From Lachnospiraceae bacterium (GTDB lineage Bacteria > Bacillota > Clostridia > Lachnospirales > Lachnospiraceae): 50,806 bases of DNA. The stretch spans positions 1-50,806 of the forward strand of contig JAAVHZ010000063.1 in assembly GCA_014799465.1 (NCBI GenBank). The letters are read 5' to 3'. The first letter of the stretch is position 1, and every line of letters starts with the position of its first letter. Shown one piece after another: positions 1 through 6,396 of this stretch. The position numbers and the translations under genes are program-made. The notes under the pieces are model-generated. The model was given only the letters and a program-made list of their open reading frames with translations. It did no database searches and was not told the origin of the DNA.

Positions 1-186
1 TTAAAGGAACAGCGTGAACGAAATGAAGCAAGAGCTGCATCATTACCTAAATGTCCAACATGTTCATCTACTAATTTAAAAAAGATATCAGCAGCTTCAA
101 AGGCAGCAAATACAGCAGTATTCGGAGTATTTGGAACAAAAAGGCATAAAACCTTTCATTGTAATAATTGTGGTTATGAATGGTAA
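1..186 (+). CDS. Zinc-ribbon protein, C-terminal part (cut by window edge)
   Basis: The reading frame is open from the first base and stops at 184-186, so only the last 61 residues are seen. The visible part has two CxxC knuckles, CPTC near residue 18 and CNNC near residue 55, separated by about 35 residues that contain a small hydrophobic AAS/FGVFG stretch. This is the layout of a small zinc ribbon next to a hydrophobic segment. The function is unknown; such proteins are common in Firmicute accessory regions and phages. It is transcribed towards the tape-measure gene. Confidence 0.6.
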   Translation, partial: LKEQRERNEARAASLPKCPTCSSTNLKKISAASKAANTAVFGVFGTKRHKTFHCNNCGYEW

Positions 187-710
187 TATATCCTAAGTCT
201 TAAAAAATTTTTATCTAAAATAATAAGTTTTTATCGTTAAGTGAAACGCACACTTAAACATATTACTGAAACTTATAAAATCGCAATATGCACTATGCCT
301 TATAAGCAATACTGCATTATCGGCTGCAGACTGCTCAGAGGATGGGTATGTCTGTGGGGATACTGCTATTAATTAATAACATTGTCCTGCTCGTTGTCTA
401 TCTTATAATGCCACTTAGCAAACCGCTATATTTTCATATAACATATCTTATGGCAGATAATCATCTTTTTTTGGTTTCCCTGACTTTTACATGTGCCGTT
501 TCCGGCTCTGCTTTAGTGTAATTATCAATAAAGAGTTCAAGCATTTACTCCTCCATGTATAGTTTATACTCCGCTGAAGCGTTTGCAGAGTCTTATTAAA
601 AACTCCATGTATCCATAGCCTTGTCCATAACGCCATAATGTTATTTTCTTAGCTATGATTGCCCAATAAAAAACTGTAGGAGAGTTTTAAATTTTACTCT
701 TTTTTCAGAG
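187..710. other. Gene-poor junction with a possible 27-codon remnant
   Basis: No long gene is present. On the minus strand, 461-544 encodes a 27-residue ORF preceded by a good GGAGG site. It begins MLELFIDNYTKAEPE and may be the decayed start of a small mobile-element protein. The rest has no clear coding signal, tRNA or terminator with a T tract. Just downstream of the tape-measure stop there is a short AT-rich hairpin (ACTC...GAGT, about 692-708). The stretch looks like the eroded left end of the phage-like element. Confidence 0.3.
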
Positions 711-2225
711 TTAAGCAAAGTTTTTAACGAATCCAAATATTCCGGCACCAAGAGTAATGCTTCCCCAGCTTCCAAGTACCGAAGATATACTGTTTACAAC
801 AGATAGAACACCATTAAGAGAGTTAATAACAGTGATAAATACACTTGAATCGGCTACATTACTTACAAGATTTGTCCATGTATTATTCAGTCTGCTAAGG
901 CTTCCATCAAAACTGTCTGCGGACTCTTGTGCACCCTGCATTGCAGAGCCCGAACTATTTCCATAATCAATAAGCATCTGGTTAAATAAATCCATATTAT
1001 TCAGTAGTGCACTAAGTTCTTCTGATTGATATTCTCCACCAATATTAGCCAGAATTTCGGATTTTAATGGGTCAGAATCTTCTAATTTTGTAAATGTTTC
1101 TGCCAAATCCTTTATAATGCTAATCGGATTACGCAGATATTCAGCACCACCTGCCATCTCAGTCATGGAAGCATTAGCCTTATCTAAAGTACTTACTATT
1201 TTACTGGAAGAAACGTCCTGAAGATTAGTAAGAATAGAAGTTATACCGCTACCAACTTGATTGCCGTCAAGTCCGGTAACAGCCTCTATAGTACCTATCA
1301 TTGCAGATAAATCATTAACAGAAACATTACAATCAGAAGCAGCAGTACCGGCTATATTCATGGCAGCAGCCATATCTGTCATTGCAATACGGTTTTTATC
1401 TGCAATCAAATACTGACCGTCAATTACGGCATTCAGCTTTTCGGCTTTACCATTATATTCATAAGCAGCATTTGCAGCAATAATATAACTGTTTGCCAGT
1501 TCTTGAGTCATATCGCCTGCTGATTGTGCCAGTAAAGAGGTTTCGGCTAATGCCTGACTTTCATAAGTAGAAAATCCGGCATCTGACATTTCAAGTACAC
1601 TATCAAGATAACTTCCGGCACTCATGCCATACCTGCTTGCTTTTTCAAAAGAATCATCACCAAGTCTCTTTAAACCGTCAGCAGACAAATTTGTTGTTTT
1701 ACTTATTTCTGTAAGTGAAGAATTAAGATTGTTAATATCATCAAAAGTATCCAGAACCTTACTTATCACCAGCATATATTGATCTGACAATTCGACAAAA
1801 GTATTTAATTCTTCAGATGCATTTTTTAATGTATCAGAAATAGATGCAGTATCAATTTCTGATACAACGGGGTTGCTTACAGAAGCTGCACTTTGGGTTT
1901 TATTAATATTAGCTGTCTCAAAATCTTTTAATTTATTTATCCGCTCAACCGATTTCGCCAGAGTATTATCTAAAGCATCCGCCTTTTTTACAAAAGAATC
2001 CAATACTTTGGAAATCTGTCTTTCAGGAATATTAAACCCTTTTGCTGAAAACAATTCAGAAAGCATTTTAGAAGCTTCCTGAATCTCTGATTTTGTTTTG
2101 GCAGTTTCTATTTTGGTTTTCAGTTCTATAGGATATTTGTCAGCTATTTTCTGAATCTTACGAATATCTTTTTTAATATCTGAACTGTCAAGTATTGTCT
2201 TAATCAGTAGATTATAATCTGCCAT
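711..2225 (-). CDS. Phage tail tape measure protein, TP901 type, short form
   Basis: The N-terminal ~130 residues are helical and charged. The core from about residue 155 to 430 is typical of the TP901 tape-measure domain, with the familiar order of an AGFSTYE-like motif, long alanine-rich helices and an SALLNNMD segment. The protein ends after a hydrophobic GSITLGAGIFGF stretch. Tape measures set tail length and usually exceed 700 residues, so ~504 residues suggests a C-terminal truncation or a short tail. An upstream ATG at 2235-2237 is in frame. I prefer the ATG at 2225 because AAAGGATG lies at a proper distance before it and the product then begins MADYNLL. It is the last gene of the leftward operon. 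Confidence 0.8.
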   Translation of the reverse strand: MADYNLLIKTILDSSDIKKDIRKIQKIADKYPIELKTKIETAKTKSEIQEASKMLSELFSAKGFNIPERQISKVLDSFVKKADALDNTLAKSVERINKLKDFETANINKTQSAASVSNPVVSEIDTASISDTLKNASEELNTFVELSDQYMLVISKVLDTFDDINNLNSSLTEISKTTNLSADGLKRLGDDSFEKASRYGMSAGSYLDSVLEMSDAGFSTYESQALAETSLLAQSAGDMTQELANSYIIAANAAYEYNGKAEKLNAVIDGQYLIADKNRIAMTDMAAAMNIAGTAASDCNVSVNDLSAMIGTIEAVTGLDGNQVGSGITSILTNLQDVSSSKIVSTLDKANASMTEMAGGAEYLRNPISIIKDLAETFTKLEDSDPLKSEILANIGGEYQSEELSALLNNMDLFNQMLIDYGNSSGSAMQGAQESADSFDGSLSRLNNTWTNLVSNVADSSVFITVINSLNGVLSVVNSISSVLGSWGSITLGAGIFGFVKNFA

Positions 2226-2256
2226 ATATCGCATCATCCTTTCTTAAATTAATATT

Positions 2257-2523
2257 TTATATGTCAGCCATTTTCTGCTCATGTGCCTGCCTGCTTACCT
2301 GCTGATAGTAAGCAGTAGTAAGTTCGGGATTATCGACAATCTTATTCATATTTTCCATAAATTCCTCTAATTTGTCTGAATTAAGGGTTTCAGCGGCAGA
2401 TGCAGCCATATCCGTTAAGTCAGAAAGGGCAGAGGCAATTCCGTTGATTTTCTGTAAAGTATCTAATGATAATTCGCGAATCTGTTTTTTTACTGCAAAA
2501 TAATTTTTAATTTTTTTAATCAT
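2257..2523 (-). CDS. Small phage-element protein of unknown function (88 aa)
   Basis: The product is 88 residues, entirely helical in character, with a basic start (MIKKIKNYF) and an acidic middle. It sits between a DUF1617-like gene (3 nt upstream) and the tape-measure gene, which is where tail assembly chaperones are often found. I see no motif that identifies it. A role in tail assembly is inference from position only. Confidence 0.55.
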   Translation of the reverse strand: MIKKIKNYFAVKKQIRELSLDTLQKINGIASALSDLTDMAASAAETLNSDKLEEFMENMNKIVDNPELTTAYYQQVSRQAHEQKMADI

Positions 2524-2526
2524 ATC

Positions 2527-2910
2527 TTATTCCTCCATAATGTCATACAATTTTACTAAGTATTCTGCATCAATGCCTTTATCAAAAACATCAGCGGCTT
2601 TTAACTTGTGGATATTAATTGTTACCTCAGAATTAAGAAGTTCATTAATATCTTTTACAAATTTATCAAACATATCTTTATCATCAGGTGAAACGACTAT
2701 TTTGCCATCCTCATCCGGTTTCCCATATTCCTGTATTTTATCATTTTTGACTGCCTCGAAATTGCAGACATGACCTTCAAGGGATTTCATAATAGTTAAT
2801 AACTTGAATTTAAATAATGAATCTGATTTTACATTATCTTTATTTTCGATAATTTCTTTTAAAACAGAGTTAATATTTAATAAATTTGATAATTTTATAT
2901 TTATTTCCAT
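2527..2910 (-). CDS. Phage protein resembling DUF1617 (127 aa)
   Basis: The 127-residue product starts with MEINIKLSN and has alternating helices, with a DGKIVVSPDD turn near residue 75. Its layout resembles DUF1617 proteins, which occur beside structural genes in Firmicute phages and have no established biochemical role. It lies 19 nt downstream of the membrane-anchored 173-aa gene and 3 nt upstream of the 88-aa gene, so it is translated as part of one operon. The family assignment is by sequence resemblance only. Confidence 0.5.
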   Translation of the reverse strand: MEINIKLSNLLNINSVLKEIIENKDNVKSDSLFKFKLLTIMKSLEGHVCNFEAVKNDKIQEYGKPDEDGKIVVSPDDKDMFDKFVKDINELLNSEVTINIHKLKAADVFDKGIDAEYLVKLYDIMEE

Positions 2911-2929
2911 GCTTTACTCCTTTACAATT

Positions 2930-3451
2930 TTAATTCTGGTATTTTAACGCTTTTTTCAGTTCATCTTTATAGATTTCATTTATCACTTCCATAGAAGTAG
3001 TTACCTGTCCGTTGCTAAGATTATTTTCTTCCAAAATATTTTCATATTTCCTGTATGTATTTAGTACATGGTCGAACTGTTCTTTGCTGAATTTTCTGCC
3101 GGTAGATAATGCCGAGGCAAAATCCAGAATTTCATACCGCATATCATCTATCTGCTTATCAAGGAACATTTTAGTAAGGTTCTCTAACTTGTCGCTGATT
3201 ATCTTATCATGGCGTATGGATTGTTTTACATCCTCCAACTGTTTTTCTTCTAAGGCAAGAAGCCCTTTGGATGTATTGATTAACAGTTCATGGTCTTCAT
3301 TTTTCTTTTTAATCCATTTAACAGGTCTTCCGATTATTTCAGAAAATCTTCCGATAATATTTACCGCCGCAATAATAGCAGATAAAATAATGAAAATAGA
3401 AATTACGATAGAAGAGTAGTCAAGTTGAAATATGTCTTTTATTTCTGTCAT
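2930..3451 (-). CDS. Membrane-anchored coiled-coil phage protein (173 aa)
   Basis: One transmembrane helix is visible at about residues 14-34 (IVISIFIILSAIIAAVNII). A basic stretch (KWIKKKNEDHE) and a long charged helical segment from about 50 to 110 follow, likely a coiled coil on the cytoplasmic side. It follows the holin gene by 18 nt. Proteins of this build next to holins in clostridial phages are sometimes accessory lysis or holin-like proteins. No catalytic motif is seen and the role is unproven. Confidence 0.55.
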   Translation of the reverse strand: MTEIKDIFQLDYSSIVISIFIILSAIIAAVNIIGRFSEIIGRPVKWIKKKNEDHELLINTSKGLLALEEKQLEDVKQSIRHDKIISDKLENLTKMFLDKQIDDMRYEILDFASALSTGRKFSKEQFDHVLNTYRKYENILEENNLSNGQVTTSMEVINEIYKDELKKALKYQN

Positions 3452-3469
3452 TTCATCTCCTGCCTTTCA

Positions 3470-3769
3470 TTAATCATTAATTTTAGGTTCTTTATATGTT
3501 AATGCATTAGAACTGTCTCCTAATCCGGCAGTAGTAGGGTCATTTATGGCATTCCACACAGAAACAACGCACAGCCCCAGTACATAGGGATTGCGGACGG
3601 CATCGGTAATTAAATCAATCAATGCTTTCCATGTAGTTAAATCCTGTGCCGTTAATCCGGCATAAGCAAGTATAGGGGTGAAAATAGCAAGAATCACCTG
3701 CATAATGAATACAGGGTTTCTTAAACGGACTTTAAGATTTAACCTGTGCTTGAATTCATTCATTTTCAT
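3470..3769 (-). CDS. Phage holin, phi-LC3 family
   Basis: The 99-residue protein carries the pattern of the phi-LC3 holin family: a basic NLKVRLRNP segment, a first membrane span (FIMQVILAIFTPILAYAGL), a short loop and a second span (YVLGLCVVSVWNAI), then the typical NDPTTAGLGDS tail. Holins form lesions in the host membrane so that the endolysin can reach the wall. No endolysin gene is visible in the window, so the lysis cassette is incomplete here. Its start overlaps the end of the upstream 89-aa gene by 14 nt, which suggests translational coupling. Confidence 0.88.
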   Translation of the reverse strand: MKMNEFKHRLNLKVRLRNPVFIMQVILAIFTPILAYAGLTAQDLTTWKALIDLITDAVRNPYVLGLCVVSVWNAINDPTTAGLGDSSNALTYKEPKIND

Positions 3770-4025
3770 CTCTCCTCATATCAATAGAAGCAGGTTCAGG
3801 TTTATGGGATTTCCAGTATTTCCATGCCATATCAGTTTCTGAACGTACATAATAGGCTACAAGTTTTCCGTCAAATCCCTCATCTATCCAGACCGGCTGG
3901 CAATTCATCTTTGCATACATTACAATCTGTTTTATATTCACGAGTTTAATGAGATTTTCTTCTCCATAAACCGCTTTTACATCTTCAAAAGTTTTACATT
4001 TAATCAATTTTTCAATCCTCTCCAT
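3756..4025 (-). CDS. Phage-element protein of unknown function (89 aa)
   Basis: The 89-residue product has a mixed alpha/beta look, with a tryptophan- and tyrosine-rich C-terminal half (VAYYVRSETDMAWKYWKSHKPEP). It begins right after the strong terminator at 4028-4081, so it probably depends on read-through or on a promoter of its own near 4030. It overlaps the holin start. No known family is recognised. Confidence 0.5.
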   Translation of the reverse strand: MERIEKLIKCKTFEDVKAVYGEENLIKLVNIKQIVMYAKMNCQPVWIDEGFDGKLVAYYVRSETDMAWKYWKSHKPEPASIDMRRDENE

Positions 4026-4027
4026 TC

Positions 4028-4081
4028 ACAAAAAAAATAGGCTGTATCCCTAATCCACATAGTGGACTAAGGGTACAGCCT
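4028..4081 (-). terminator. Rho-independent terminator after the 259-aa gene
   Basis: On the minus strand a long hairpin with about 18 paired bases (AGGCTGTACCC pairs with GGGATACAGCCT across a short loop) is followed by a run of eight Ts. It lies 31 nt past the stop of the 259-aa structural gene. It separates the early/structural part from the holin-tape-measure part, so the downstream genes may be transcribed at a lower level or from another promoter. Confidence 0.88.
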
Positions 4082-4112
4082 GTATATTATTCGTATTTCA
4101 ATCCACTAAAAA

Positions 4113-4892
4113 TTAATCACCTGTAGTTGTATTATCTACAGATGTATCACCTGCAGTTGTACTATTGTTCTCATCTTCAAGAATAAGGTCTAACATATCA
4201 TCATTTTCATTAACCATCAAATCACAAGTAATAGTGATTGTTGCCGGGTCACCGTTGTTAGACATGCTGATGCTCATATTAGACTGAGGTATTGCTTTGT
4301 AAGCAATAAACTTGTATGGTAAGAGACTGTCATCCTCTGTCTTCATAACAGTATCACCATATACCGTAAATGCTTTAGGGAAAGAGCTGCCCTTAACAGA
4401 AATCTTCTGAACACCATTTTCAATGGCTTTTACATAATAAACAATAACGATGTCTCCGCTCTTTGCATCTGCAACCTTTACATCTTTACCTTCAATAGTA
4501 ATCTTTTTAGGTGTACCGCAGTCATCATTAGCTGCAAATACAGTTACATCAGAACCTATAGTATAAGTATCCGGAAGCTGAATTTTACCGTTTTCACCAA
4601 CAGTAAATTCCTCTCTTGTGATGAACTTAGCAGATGAATCCACATCACCACCTGTTAAAAGCTGATACAGCTTAAAGCTCTGCATCTGTGTCTCAATAGT
4701 AAGAGTACCGCCTCTTTCGCCGGAAAATGCTACACGTTTCGGATGACCCTTTCCACCATAAGCAAATACGCTCTCACCTGTAATCTCGGTAGTTGACACA
4801 TTCGCATAGTCCATGTTTAAAAATACTTTCTTTGTTTTGTAGTCCTCAAAAATAAGGTCACATACCTCTCTGTTTGCAAAAGTGTTACTCAT
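4113..4892 (-). CDS. Probable phage tail tube / structural protein (259 aa)
   Basis: The 259-residue product is rich in beta-type segments and small polar residues. It starts MSNTFANREVCDLIF and includes a GGTLTIETQMQ strand pair and an SNMSISMSNNGDPATITI strand pair, as in major tail (tube) proteins. An insert at about residues 100-160 resembles an added Ig-like domain, and the C-terminus is acidic and low complexity (NNSTTAGDTS). A strong AGGAGGAA site precedes the ATG at 4892. It has its own terminator, as is usual for a highly expressed structural gene. The assignment rests on composition and context, not on a diagnostic motif. Confidence 0.5.
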   Translation of the reverse strand: MSNTFANREVCDLIFEDYKTKKVFLNMDYANVSTTEITGESVFAYGGKGHPKRVAFSGERGGTLTIETQMQSFKLYQLLTGGDVDSSAKFITREEFTVGENGKIQLPDTYTIGSDVTVFAANDDCGTPKKITIEGKDVKVADAKSGDIVIVYYVKAIENGVQKISVKGSSFPKAFTVYGDTVMKTEDDSLLPYKFIAYKAIPQSNMSISMSNNGDPATITITCDLMVNENDDMLDLILEDENNSTTAGDTSVDNTTTGD

Positions 4893-4958
4893 GTTAAATT
4901 CCTCCTTGTATTATAAAAATTTTTAAATAACTTAATTAATAAATAGAAACAAAACCCC

Positions 4959-5066
4959 TCATAACATTTTCTTCTCCCACTTCCAGACATCCCGCTTTTC
5001 GCCACAATCAATACCTGAAATTACGTCAGAAGAATCGCCATAAGGCGATTCTTCAGTGTGAGACAT
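4959..5066 (-). CDS. Short in-frame continuation downstream of the 262-aa gene
   Basis: After the TAA of the 262-aa gene (5097-5099) the same frame stays open for 45 more codons to a TGA at 4959-4961. Within it an ATG at 5064-5066 gives a 35-residue peptide with a protein-like end (GEKRDVWKWEKKML) that echoes the end of the upstream protein (GDEWYKCEKKI). No ribosome site precedes the ATG. It may be the severed 3' end of the upstream gene, cut by insertion of the 62-nt palindrome, or a read-through extension. Confidence 0.35.
   Translation of the reverse strand: MSHTEESPYGDSSDVISGIDCGEKRDVWKWEKKML
5029..5054. repeat. Perfect 11-bp hairpin beside the large palindrome
   Basis: GAAGAATCGCC at 5029-5039 is matched exactly by its inverse at 5044-5054 across a 4-nt loop. 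It abuts the 62-nt palindrome, so two stem-loops stand in tandem. There is no T tract on either strand, so it is not a classical terminator. Confidence 0.7.
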
Positions 5067-5116
5067 AGAAAATCTTAGGCAGCGTATTTTGCTGCCTTAG
5101 ATTTTCTTCTCACACT
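5055..5116. repeat. 62-nt palindromic repeat, copy 1
   Basis: An imperfect palindrome with arms GTGTGAGA...AGAAAATC...GGCAGC and their inverse can fold into a stem of about 26 bp. The same sequence recurs at 11522-11583 in the opposite orientation with 58 of 62 bases identical by my count. Copy 1 covers the last codons and stop of the 262-aa gene. It could be a mobile palindromic unit or an RNase-III-type processing hairpin. Confidence 0.75.
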
Positions 5117-5885
5117 TGTACCATTCGTCGCCTTTAAATGTTTTTTTCTCATTTCCATAAGCAGCAACAGACATTTTCTGTATATCAAAATATACATTTG
5201 TCTGTTCCCTTTTAAATTGTTCATATAATTGGAATACCGTTAAGTCCCATATATTTGTGAAATTAATGGAATTACTTTTAACGGCAACAGAAGCTATAAG
5301 ATTTGGCAATTCAATATCTTCGTCGCGGGCTGATGAATCAGAATGCTTTGGTCTTCTTTTTTTAAGTTTATCAAGAATCTCCAGAGCACGTTTACTTTTG
5401 ACCTTTGATATATCGGTATCTGCATTATTGCGGGTAATTCCGCATCTTTGCAGGATAATATCACAAAGTTCCGTAAAAATATTATGATGTATCATCCCTT
5501 TGGGAATGATTTGACCATTACTGTCGGTACTTTCATATGTAAAAAATAAACTATATTCACTATTCCAGATAACATTTTCTTCAAAGAAAAAGTCAAACAT
5601 ATTAGAATAGGATTTCTGCAGGGATTCATCTGTTGCAATAATATCCATCATATTAAGTTTCATTCTTTCTTCGTAAGAAAGTGATTCATACCATTTAAGC
5701 CTGCTTAAGTCAGCCTGCTTACAGAATGTTTCCGGTGTCATTAATAGAAGAGTAAGATACATCTGATAACCCTGATATGTTATATCAGGATTCCATATTT
5801 GTCTTAGAACAGGTGAATTTATTCCGCCCACTCCTTCAATATAAAATGGAAATGGCGATATAAGAGCTGCATAATCTAATTTCAT
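5097..5885 (-). CDS. Phage-element protein, possibly tail-assembly related (262 aa)
   Basis: The product begins MKLDYAALISPFPFYI with a ribosome site a few bases upstream. It is mostly helical and soluble, with a basic, low-complexity middle (KLKKRRPKHSDSS, about residue 180). Its C-terminal third (NIWDLTVFQLYEQF) resembles the helical end of tail-assembly or portal-adapter-type proteins. Position between the HU-like gene and a probable tail-tube gene fits a structural or assembly role, but no diagnostic motif is present. Its last codons and stop lie inside the 62-nt palindrome and the frame continues after the stop, so the original protein may have been longer. Confidence 0.5.
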   Translation of the reverse strand: MKLDYAALISPFPFYIEGVGGINSPVLRQIWNPDITYQGYQMYLTLLLMTPETFCKQADLSRLKWYESLSYEERMKLNMMDIIATDESLQKSYSNMFDFFFEENVIWNSEYSLFFTYESTDSNGQIIPKGMIHHNIFTELCDIILQRCGITRNNADTDISKVKSKRALEILDKLKKRRPKHSDSSARDEDIELPNLIASVAVKSNSINFTNIWDLTVFQLYEQFKREQTNVYFDIQKMSVAAYGNEKKTFKGDEWYKCEKKI

Positions 5886-5923
5886 CTGATACCTCCGTTG
5901 GGTGAGAGTTGTATAAAAGAAGA

Positions 5924-5962
5924 AGTCACTGCCCGACCACAGAACTGTAATCAGGCGTGACT
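5924..5962 (-). terminator. Probable terminator after the HU-like gene
   Basis: On the minus strand AGTCACGCC pairs with GGGCAGTGACT across a 20-nt loop, and the hairpin is followed by TTCTTCTTTTA. It lies 24 nt after the HU-like stop and ahead of the 262-aa gene, so it may partly insulate the RNA-polymerase/HU unit. The T tract is interrupted, which lowers confidence. Confidence 0.45.
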
Positions 5963-5985
5963 TATAAAAGAAATGGAGTTAAATA

Positions 5986-6324
5986 TTATATGTTTATCTT
6001 TTTTCTATGTAATTCATTGATTTTCTTTTTATAATTATCCGTAAGCTTTGCTTTTATAAGAATTTTATCTTTAGGTTTACCCATAAAGCCTGAATTGTAC
6101 AAATTCATATCAGCATCTTTTGCGAATTGTTTCTTTGCAAATATCTTAATTCCGCTGCTTACTTTTATTTCGATTTCATCTTCCGTATCAGATGCTTTAT
6201 CAATAATTGTTTCTGACAAAGCATCTAATACAGAGTAGACTTCCTGTTTGGAATAGCCCGTTTTCTTATTAATATCATCAATTATAGAGTTTTGATTATA
6301 ATATATTCTGCCTTCTATATTAAT
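5986..6324 (-). CDS. HU/IHF-like DNA-binding protein with a non-ATG start
   Basis: Read from an ATT at 6322-6324 (or ATA at 6316-6318) the frame gives about 110 residues. The helical opening NSIIDDINKKTGYSKQEVY and the next helix VLDALSETIIDKA match helices 1-2 of HU proteins. A beta-rich part with EIEIKVSSGIKIFAKK and a basic DNA-binding arm region follow. No ATG exists in this frame upstream of the conserved helix. A TTG at 6217-6219 is possible but would delete the first HU helices. GGAGG at 6329-6333 stands 9 nt before the ATA and 4 nt before the ATT. HU-like proteins bend and compact DNA; here it follows the RNA-polymerase gene in the same operon. Confidence 0.65.
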   Translation of the reverse strand: MNIEGRIYYNQNSIIDDINKKTGYSKQEVYSVLDALSETIIDKASDTEDEIEIKVSSGIKIFAKKQFAKDADMNLYNSGFMGKPKDKILIKAKLTDNYKKKINELHRKKINI

Positions 6325-6396
6325 CTACCTCCGTCTCTCCTTAGTAAAATAAAAAACGCTCCGAAATGGGAGTAAAAAATGTTTTTAAAAACTGAA

